Shown here: positions 6,065 to 11,307 of the stretch, piece by piece
How the letters are laid out: every line of letters starts with the position of its first letter
Numbering within the stretch: position 1 is the stretch's first letter
Source of the DNA: an uncultured Chlorobiota bacterium
GTDB taxonomy: Bacteria; Bacteroidota; Kapaibacteriia; OLB7
Assembly (NCBI GenBank): GCA_946481475.1
Contig: CAMLOB010000075.1
Coordinates: 1-11,307, forward strand
Reading direction: 5' to 3'
Length of the DNA stretch: 11,307 nt
Made by a program: the position numbers and the translations under genes
Notes under the pieces: generated by a model
The model's database searches: none
The model's input: the letters and a program-made list of their open reading frames with translations, nothing else
What the model was told of the DNA's origin: nothing

Positions 6065-7384
6065 TCACAACACCATGCCGGGGAACAGGATCAGCAGAAG
6101 CAGGGCGATCAACTGGATCAGGATGAAGGGGATCGCCCCCCGATAGATCGCGGTGGTCTTCACCTCCGGGGGGGCCACGCCACGCAGGTAGAAGAGGGAG
6201 AAACCGAAGGGTGGGGTCAGGAAGGAGGCCTGCAGGTTCATCCCGATCATTACGCCGAACCAGACCATGTCAATCCCCAGAGCCGCAGCGGCCGGTGCCA
6301 GCAACGGAACGACGATGAAGGCGATCTCGAAGAAGTCGATAAAAAAGCCCAGAACGAAGATCACAAGATTGGCGATAACCAGCAGCCCGACTTCTCCACC
6401 GGGGAGACCGGTCAGGTGCTCCTCGATCCAGATATCGCCGTAGAGTCCGCGGAAGACAAGCGTGAAGAGGGTGGCGCCGATCAGCAGGAAGATCACCATC
6501 GTCGTCAGCTTTGCGGTCTCGTGCGTCGTCTCCCGCACCCGTCCGAGCGTCAGCCGACGGTTCGGCAGCGCCAGCAGAACCGCACCGGCCGCACCGAGCG
6601 CACCGGCTTCGGTCGGCGTGGCGATCCCGGCAAAGATGCTGCCGAGAACGATCAGGATCAGAACCAGCGGCGGAAGCATGGCGAAGAGGATCCGGCGACC
6701 GAGCCGTTCACGCCCCGCCTCCCGAATCTCCTTCGACAGGGCGGGGACCTTTTCCGGTCGGAAAACCGCGATACCGGCAACGTAGAGGATATACAGAAGG
6801 GCCAGCAGTACGCCCGGAATCAACGCCCCTCTGAAGAGATCACCGACCGATATGCCCATCTGGTCGGCAAGGACGATCAGGACGATGCTGGGGGGAATGA
6901 TCTGTCCGAGCGTTCCGCTTGCGGCGATCACGCCGGTGGAGAGTTCCTTCGAGTAGCCGTTGCGGAGCATCACCGGCAGGGAGATCATCCCCATCGCCAC
7001 AACCGATGCGCCGACAATACCGGTGGCCGCCGCCAGCAGCGCGCCGACGAGGATCACGGCAATGGCCAGTCCTCCCCGGACCGGACCGAAGAGAAGACCG
7101 ATCGTCTGGAGCAAATCCTCGGCAAGTCCGGATCGCTCCAGCATCGTTCCCATAAAAATGAAGAGAGGAATGGCCGGAAGAATTCCGTTGGACATGATGC
7201 CGAACGTCCGCTCCGACATCGCCCCCATGTAGGCCCAGTCGAAGTAGCCGAATTCGACGCCGAGGAAAGCGAAGAGGAGTGCGGTTCCGCCGAGCGAGAA
7301 GGCGACCGGGTAGCCGGAGAAGATCAGGAGGAGGGCCAGGAGAATCATCCAGAGGGCGAGCCAGTCGCCGAACCATTCAAGCAT
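6065..7384 (-). CDS. dctM: TRAP transporter large permease DctM
   Basis: This is the large membrane subunit of a tripartite ATP-independent periplasmic transporter. It forms the Na+-coupled translocation channel in the inner membrane and receives substrate from DctP. The chosen start, the ATG at 7384, gives 439 residues; it has GGAGG 6 nt upstream and overlaps the end of dctQ by 8 nt. An ATG at 7426 lies deep inside dctQ and would add 14 charged residues. About 12-13 hydrophobic segments run through the chain. Family signatures include FSGYPVAFSLGGTALLFAFLG near the start, LPAIPLFIFMGTMLERSGLAEDLL, ATGIVGASVVAMGMISLP, GTLGQIIPPSIVLIVLADQ, ATPTEAGALGA and LTPPFGFSLFYLRGVAP. The length is typical. 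It is the last gene of the DUF1501-dctP-dctQ-dctM run, and no T-tract terminator follows it. Confidence 0.96.
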   Translation of the reverse strand: MLEWFGDWLALWMILLALLLIFSGYPVAFSLGGTALLFAFLGVEFGYFDWAYMGAMSERTFGIMSNGILPAIPLFIFMGTMLERSGLAEDLLQTIGLLFGPVRGGLAIAVILVGALLAAATGIVGASVVAMGMISLPVMLRNGYSKELSTGVIAASGTLGQIIPPSIVLIVLADQMGISVGDLFRGALIPGVLLALLYILYVAGIAVFRPEKVPALSKEIREAGRERLGRRILFAMLPPLVLILIVLGSIFAGIATPTEAGALGAAGAVLLALPNRRLTLGRVRETTHETAKLTTMVIFLLIGATLFTLVFRGLYGDIWIEEHLTGLPGGEVGLLVIANLVIFVLGFFIDFFEIAFIVVPLLAPAAAALGIDMVWFGVMIGMNLQASFLTPPFGFSLFYLRGVAPPEVKTTAIYRGAIPFILIQLIALLLLILFPGMVL

Positions 7385-7934
7385 GTCTTTCCTCCACAGT
7401 CTTCTCCTGCATTCCGCTTGATTCATCCGTTCCGCGCAGTCGACTCCCGGCTCTCAGCGCCCCTGCGATCCCCTGCAACAGAAGAAGGAAGAAGGCGAGC
7501 GGAACCGCCGCGCGAATCGGCCAGCGGGGGAGTCCGCCCGGATCGGGAGACATCTCCATGATCCTCCACGACTCGACAACCGAAGGCCAGACGGCCCAGA
7601 GAATGAAGAGACAGAAGGGGATCAACAGAAGGAGAGAGCCGAGCAGGTCAACCCGGGCTTTCCCTTTTTCCGAAAGTCGCGAATAGAAGACGTCGACGCG
7701 GACGTGCAGGTCGCGGCGCAGAGCCCAGGGTGCGCAGAAGAGGAAGATCGCGGCGAACATATACCAGCCGGTCTCGATCCAGGTATTGGAACTGAGAGCG
7801 GTTCCGGTCTCACGATCCAGAAAGCGGGAGATCGCATTCCATGCCCCCACAATCACCAGACCGACCGCCAGCCATGAGAAAATGCGGCCGATCAGGTCGT
7901 TGAGGTTATCAATAAAACGGACGAGACGATTCAT
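7377..7934 (-). CDS. dctQ: TRAP transporter small permease DctQ
   Basis: This 185-residue inner-membrane protein partners DctM in the TRAP transporter. Four hydrophobic segments are visible: about 15-34, 57-70 (WYMFAAIFLFCAPWAL), 98-117 (LLGSLLLLIPFCLFILWAVW) and 143-160. The motif between segments 3 and 4, SWRIMEMSPDPGGLPRWPIRA, is characteristic of DctQ proteins paired with TakP-type binding proteins, as is LRRDLHVRVDVFYSRLS after segment 2. The hydrophilic C-terminal tail (161-185) ends over the start of dctM. The ATG at 7934 is 9 nt after the stop of the PIN remnant; its Shine-Dalgarno sequence is poor, so translation may depend on ribosomes arriving from upstream. Confidence 0.94.
   Translation of the reverse strand: MNRLVRFIDNLNDLIGRIFSWLAVGLVIVGAWNAISRFLDRETGTALSSNTWIETGWYMFAAIFLFCAPWALRRDLHVRVDVFYSRLSEKGKARVDLLGSLLLLIPFCLFILWAVWPSVVESWRIMEMSPDPGGLPRWPIRAAVPLAFFLLLLQGIAGALRAGSRLRGTDESSGMQEKTVEERHA
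7391..7395 (-). promoter_or_regulatory. Shine-Dalgarno site fixing the dctM start
   Basis: On the minus strand GGAGG, followed by AAAGAC and then ATG at 7384, lies inside the last codons of dctQ. It selects the overlapping start rather than the upstream ATG at 7426. Confidence 0.8.
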
Positions 7935-7943
7935 GCAATTCGA

Positions 7944-8359
7944 TCAACTTGAACTTTGACTTCTTGTCGTGTCGGGCTTCAGGAGTTGTTTGAACTGATC
8001 GGCTGAGACGACTTGTACGCGCGGGAACTCAATGTCCTTTAATACATTAAAATGTCTGTCATGCGAAACAATGTATTCAGCACCGGCAGCAACGGCACAA
8101 TCAACGAACTTGTTATCGTCAGGATCAACCGTGATCATCCCCCACCTGTAGAAGTGCGTTATCATCTCCACATCGGGAGCATTCTCAATAATCTGCATAA
8201 TCACCGAAGCGAGGTTTTGCCCCATATGCCGGTCGATAATTTCTTCGTACTCCATCAGAATATCCGTAGTCACACAGAGAACTATTCGTTCGTCGATAAA
8301 GCGAATATCCGCCTGAACTCGGAACTACTTGGAAGCGAGACAGGAACATCATTGCTTTC
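7944..8359 (-). pseudogene. Broken PIN-domain (VapC-like) nuclease gene between dctP and dctQ
   Basis: PIN proteins of this type are Mg2+-dependent RNases, often toxins. The downstream frame, open from 8324 to 7944, reads FIDERIVLCVTTDILMEYEEIIDR, then MITVDPDDNKFVDCAVAAGAEYIVSHDRHFNVLKDIEFPRVQVV. These carry the second, third and fourth acidic sites of the fold (EYEE, DDNKFVD, SHD). A GTG at 8273 could start a 109-residue fragment. The N-terminal part is present in another frame from 8359: ESNDVPVSLPSSSEFRRIFA, matching the usual DTNVxLVSLPS-S-YRxIF beginning of Bacteroidota-type PIN proteins. The first catalytic Asp of DTN is absent, there is no start codon after the dctP stop, and the frames meet around 8296-8303. 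I infer a deletion at the 5' end plus a small frameshift. No antitoxin gene is adjacent. A shortened expressed protein remains possible. Confidence 0.75.
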
Positions 8360-8362
8360 CTC

Positions 8363-9499
8363 TCACGCACTCTCTTCGGCAAACGCAAACCGCGTATACG
8401 CCTCCTCGGCCAGACTCAGCCAGGCGGCCGATTCCTTTCGCCAGGCCTTGAAGGCGTTGTAGACTTTGGCGTAGGCCGGATCGGCGGCGGCCTGCTCTTC
8501 CATGATCTGCCGGGTCGCCTCCCGTGCGGCCCGCATCACATCGTCCGGGAAAGGCCGGAGAATCACTCCCGAATCGCGGATCGTTTTCAGTCCCCGTGCG
8601 TTGCCGGCATCGTAGGCGGCTGGCATCATCAGATTCGATTCGGCACAGGCGGTCTCCAGCACCCCCTTGTACTCGTCCGGAAGCTTCTCCCACGCATCCC
8701 GGTTGATGTAGTAGCTGACCATCGGTCCCGGATCCCACCAGCCGGGATAGTAGTAGTTCTTCGCCACCTGATGCAGACCGAGCTTCACATCGTCGTAGGG
8801 TCCGACCCATTCGGCCGCGTCGATCGCCCCCCGCTCAAGGGAGATGTAGACGTCGCCGCCGGGAATCATCTGGGCGGTGACGCCGAGGGCTTCCATCACC
8901 TTTCCGCCCAGTCCGGGGATGCGCATCTTTCTCCCCCGCAGTTCGCTCAGATCGGCAAAGGGCTCGCGGAACCAGCCTCCCATCTGTGCGCCGGTATTCC
9001 CTCCCGGAAAGTTGAGCACGTTGAAGTCGGCGAAGAGTTCCCGCATCAGTTCGAGACCGCCGCCGTCGTACATCCACGAATTCTGCTGGCGGACGGTCAG
9101 TCCGAACGGGACGGTACAATCGAAGGCGAGGGCGGGATTCTTTCCGATGAAATAATAGCTTGCGGTCTGGGCCATCTCCACGCTTCCGCGACCGGTCGCC
9201 TCCAGGACTTCCAGCGGCGGGACGATTTCTCCACCCTGATAGGTTTTGATCTCGAAGTTTCCTCCGGTCAGTTCCTTCACGCGGGCGGCCATCCGTTCGG
9301 CGGCACCGTAGAGAATGTCGAGCGATTTGGGAAAGCTGGAGGCAAGTCGCCACCGGACCCGTTCACGTTGTCCGGCCCCCTGCGTCCGGCGTCTGGCTCC
9401 GGGTCCCTCGCCGCATCCTCCGGCAACGAGTCCACCGGCAAGGAGTCCGCCGGCTGCCGTTCCCACCGCCCCTGTTCTGATAAAGTCTCGTCGTTTCAT
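8363..9499 (-). CDS. dctP: TRAP transporter substrate-binding protein, TakP-type
   Basis: This 378-residue periplasmic receptor of the DctPQM transporter captures a carboxylate substrate. MKRRDFIRTGAVG is a twin-arginine (Tat) signal, and AGGC with Cys29 is a possible lipid-attachment site. The mature domain shows the TakP pattern: WRLASSFPKSLDILYGAAERM, IKTYQGGEIVPPLEVLEATGRG, NTGAQMGGWFRE (Gln172-Arg178), MRIPGLGGKVMEALG (Arg193), then IDAAEWVGPYDD (Trp231, Pro234) and YYYPGWWDPG. In TRAP receptors an Arg at the RIPG position clamps the substrate carboxylate. The WVGPYDD/YYYPGW block is what distinguishes the alpha-keto-acid (TakP) group from the dicarboxylate group, so pyruvate or another 2-oxoacid is the likely ligand, by inference. 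No Shine-Dalgarno sequence precedes the ATG. The 65-nt gap to the DUF1501 gene has no clear terminator, so co-transcription is plausible. Confidence 0.95.
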   Translation of the reverse strand: MKRRDFIRTGAVGTAAGGLLAGGLVAGGCGEGPGARRRTQGAGQRERVRWRLASSFPKSLDILYGAAERMAARVKELTGGNFEIKTYQGGEIVPPLEVLEATGRGSVEMAQTASYYFIGKNPALAFDCTVPFGLTVRQQNSWMYDGGGLELMRELFADFNVLNFPGGNTGAQMGGWFREPFADLSELRGRKMRIPGLGGKVMEALGVTAQMIPGGDVYISLERGAIDAAEWVGPYDDVKLGLHQVAKNYYYPGWWDPGPMVSYYINRDAWEKLPDEYKGVLETACAESNLMMPAAYDAGNARGLKTIRDSGVILRPFPDDVMRAAREATRQIMEEQAAADPAYAKVYNAFKAWRKESAAWLSLAEEAYTRFAFAEESA

Positions 9500-9564
9500 T
9501 CAGTATGGATATAGATAGTCTTGTCCTTCGCTCTCTCTTCTCTGCAAAGAGGATTCTCACGCTC

Positions 9565-11115
9565 TCATCGCCGCACAACAAATTCTCCCCGCCAACTCCC
9601 TCCTTCTCCCTGCACGTCGAGATAGTACGTTCCGGAGGGGAGAGGGCTCACGTCGAGGAGCAAAGGTGCGTCGGGTCGGAAGCCCTCTTCGCTCCGGACA
9701 ACGCGTCCTGTGCCGTCAACAATCGCACATCGCAGCCTGGCGGAGAGAGGGACGGATTCGGGGAGTACTACCGTGATCGAGGAACGGGCCGGATTCGGCG
9801 CCACGACAAGTCGGCCGGTCGGTTTCATCTCCTCTGCCACACCCGATGTCCGATAAAGAGGAACGAACGCCGAACGATCGCACAACCCCAACGGCAGAAT
9901 CTCCGCAAGCCGTGCGTCATCGATCCCGAAGAGGGGAGCGATCACCGAGGCGTAGTAGCAATGGAAATCGAGTTCGTGCGGGAGGTTGCCGAACCTGTCC
10001 AGATTCACCAGATCGGGGACGTTGCCGAAGACCCGTCCGCCGTTCACGTTTGCTCCGAAGACCATGTGGGGTGCGGCGGTGCCGTGGTCGGTACCGGGTC
10101 CGTTCTCCCCCACACGCCTTCCGAACTCCGAATAGGTCATGCCGACAACGCGATCGGCCGCGCCGAGAGACTTCAGGTCATCCTGAAACGCCCTGACTCC
10201 GTCACTGAGCGTCCGGAGCAACATCGGATGAACGAGCGCCTGTCCTCCGTGCGTATCGAAGTTTCCGAGCCTGACCTTGTAGATCCGCGTGCCGAGTCCT
10301 CCGGCGACAAGCCGGGCAATCACCGCAAGGGAGCGGGCGAAATCGGTATCGGGATATTCGACGAGGTTGTCGGCCTTCAGGGCGGCCGCACGAACGGTGT
10401 CGGCAAAGGTAATCGACTGTCGGTTGATCAGATCGATAAACTCCCACTCTCTTCCCGCCGGCGTGGTAACGTCCACTTCATCGCTCACGATCGGTCCGGC
10501 ACCGACAAGGTCGTGGAACTCCTGCGGATCGGTCAGCGACATTGCGAGGGAGGCACCGATGACGGTGAAGATCGAGGAAGTGGCCGGGCTGATCTCGATT
10601 GCCGGAGGATCATCCGGCAGAACGTCGGGATACTCCGGATATTCTCCAACCAGATATCGGCCCAGCCACCCGGTATCCAGATACTGATCCTTTCCTCCTC
10701 CGGAACCCGTGTTCCAGATCTCGGTTCCGGTGAAGTGGGAAAGATTCATCCGCTCATACCCGATGTTCTGCACAACGGCCAGCTCACCATCGTTGAACAT
10801 CCGGGCCATCCCCTCCATCTCCGGATTCATGCCGAGCAGCGATTGCCCTTCCAGACGAAGGACCGATTCCTTCGCCACACTGAGCGTAGGCCGGGCATTA
10901 TAGTAGATCTCGTCCTCGAACGGTACCAGGGTATTCAGTCCGTCGTTCCCCCCCTCAAGCTGGATCACCACCAGCACACGATCTGTCGGGCCAAGCAAGG
11001 CAAGCCGCTCGTAGAACGGATTTGTCCCGGCTATCCCTTTCAGGCGCATTCCGTGGAGCGCAAAAGGTGTGGCCAGGACCGGAGGGACTCGTTTAAGAAA
11101 TTCTCGTCGACGCAT
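9565..11115 (-). CDS. DUF1501 protein with Tat signal and T9SS sorting domain
   Basis: This 516-residue exported protein belongs to the DUF1501 family (COG4102), which is related to the alkaline-phosphatase/sulfatase fold; its substrate is unknown. Residues 1-30 carry a twin-arginine signal, MRRREFLKRV. Family motifs follow: VVIQLEGGNDGLNTLVPF (GGND at 55-58), RMNLSHFTGTEIWNTG, NFDTHGG (285-291) and MTYSEFGRRVGENGPGTDHGTAAP (326 onward, TDHG at 342-345). The Asp and His residues are probable metal ligands. From about 434 a separate roughly 80-residue domain begins: RLVVAPNPARSSITVVLP, an internal VDGTGRVV, LPSGTYYLDV, and final basic FVVRR. This is a type A T9SS C-terminal sorting domain, which directs secretion through the Por machinery to the cell surface. 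DUF1501 genes usually accompany a DUF1800 gene; none is in the window. No Shine-Dalgarno sequence is visible. Confidence 0.93.
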   Translation of the reverse strand: MRRREFLKRVPPVLATPFALHGMRLKGIAGTNPFYERLALLGPTDRVLVVIQLEGGNDGLNTLVPFEDEIYYNARPTLSVAKESVLRLEGQSLLGMNPEMEGMARMFNDGELAVVQNIGYERMNLSHFTGTEIWNTGSGGGKDQYLDTGWLGRYLVGEYPEYPDVLPDDPPAIEISPATSSIFTVIGASLAMSLTDPQEFHDLVGAGPIVSDEVDVTTPAGREWEFIDLINRQSITFADTVRAAALKADNLVEYPDTDFARSLAVIARLVAGGLGTRIYKVRLGNFDTHGGQALVHPMLLRTLSDGVRAFQDDLKSLGAADRVVGMTYSEFGRRVGENGPGTDHGTAAPHMVFGANVNGGRVFGNVPDLVNLDRFGNLPHELDFHCYYASVIAPLFGIDDARLAEILPLGLCDRSAFVPLYRTSGVAEEMKPTGRLVVAPNPARSSITVVLPESVPLSARLRCAIVDGTGRVVRSEEGFRPDAPLLLDVSPLPSGTYYLDVQGEGGSWRGEFVVRR

Positions 11116-11171
11116 CGGGAATCAGGTTAACGTCTGGAACTTGGTTGTCAGGTTTGGTGATCGAGGGGGTG

Positions 11172-11248
11172 GCTTTGAGCTTTGAGCGGTCAGCTTTGAG
11201 CTTTGAGCAGTCAGCTTTCAGCTTTGAGCAGTCAGCTTTCAGCTTCAG
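11172..11248. repeat. Heptamer tandem repeat upstream of the DUF1501 gene
   Basis: Ten full 7-nt units run from 11172 to 11241, with an eleventh, GCTTCAG, at 11242-11248. The units are GCTTTGA, GCTTTCA and GCAGTCA or GCGGTCA, so a higher-order 21-nt period (three heptamers) is visible about 3.5 times. The array begins 57 nt before the start codon of the DUF1501 gene, in its presumed promoter or leader. Confidence 0.92.
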
Positions 11249-11275
11249 GAAGCAGTGTGGGTTCGAAATCTCCAA

Positions 11276-11307
11276 CTCATTGCTCACAGCTCACGGCTCA
11301 TTGCTGA
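11276..11307. repeat. Second heptamer array at the right edge
   Basis: Four 7-nt units, CTCATTG, CTCACAG, CTCACGG and CTCATTG (11276-11303), plus CTGA run to the window edge. The array may continue beyond it. The sequence is unrelated to the array at 11172-11248 but the period is the same. Confidence 0.8.

Noticed and set aside
6060..6080. CGGCAT/ATGCCG inverted repeat over the dctM stop as a terminator
   Set aside because: The stem is only 6 bp and no T tract follows on the minus strand.
5978..7561. A 527-codon plus-strand frame opposite dctM and dctQ
   Set aside because: It is the complement of membrane-protein codons: a very Arg/Gln/Glu/Asp-rich sequence with no domain, and the opposite strand is clearly TRAP permease.
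7941..7965. Short 7-nt periodicity (GATCAAC, TTGAACT, TTGACTT) at the PIN 3' end
   Set aside because: Only about three poorly matching units inside an open frame; too weak to call as a repeat.
8185..8388. A 67-codon minus-strand frame overlapping the dctP end
   Set aside because: It is the third frame through the PIN remnant. The PIN homology is in the two other frames, and this one matches nothing.
9505..11130. A 541-codon plus-strand frame opposite the DUF1501 gene
   Set aside because: It is antisense to a gene with several conserved motifs and two targeting signals, and has no recognisable domain of its own.
11093..11287. A 64-codon minus-strand frame with KLKADCS repeats
   Set aside because: It is the translation of the heptamer array, whose 21-nt period keeps the frame open. 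It overlaps the DUF1501 start and has no ribosome-binding site.
11172..11307. Possible CRISPR array at the right end
   Set aside because: The units are 7 nt with no spacers between them, so this is a tandem repeat. No cas genes are present.

Overview
The window (about 55-60% G+C by eye) looks like chromosomal DNA from a member of the Bacteroidota/Chlorobi (FCB) lineage. The best evidence is a C-terminal type IX secretion (T9SS) sorting domain on the DUF1501 protein at the right end, a feature essentially restricted to this group. Supporting signs are a PIN-domain remnant whose sequence resembles Bacteroidota-type PIN proteins, a leucyl-tRNA synthetase with no zinc-ligand cysteines, a promoter-like element fitting the Bacteroidota -33/-7 consensus, and few good Shine-Dalgarno sites. 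I cannot name a genus.

Left part, plus strand: the 3' end of rlmN (1-234), a probable terminator and promoter, a monohaem cytochrome c lipoprotein (544-1230) with a strong terminator, then a secreted protein with a predicted outer-membrane barrel (1514-2197) ending in a 15-bp hairpin terminator. A 43-nt direct repeat (38/43 identical) lies on each side of the barrel gene.

Middle, minus strand: leuS (2368-4953) is preceded by a 380-nt gap. That gap holds a heptamer repeat, a convincing minus-strand terminator, and upstream of it a set of nested helices that could be a roughly 210-nt RNA or a leuS leader. Next comes a GNAT N-acetyltransferase gene (5335-5883).

Right part, minus strand: a DUF1501 protein (9565-11115) is followed by a tripartite TRAP transporter of the TakP/DctPQM type: dctP (8363-9499), dctQ (7377-7934) and dctM (6065-7384). 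Between dctP and dctQ sits a damaged PIN-domain (VapC-like nuclease) gene that has lost its start, its catalytic N-terminal Asp and its reading frame. DctP should capture a small organic acid, probably an alpha-keto acid, in the periplasm and deliver it to the DctQ-DctM symporter.

Nearly every intergenic gap on the right and around leuS contains a different short-period tandem repeat, three of them clearly built of 7-nt units. The window is mostly ordinary housekeeping and transport DNA. The items most worth following up are the structured RNA/attenuator candidate upstream of leuS, the combined Tat leader and T9SS sorting domain on the DUF1501 protein, the broken PIN gene inside the TRAP operon, and the heptamer repeats.
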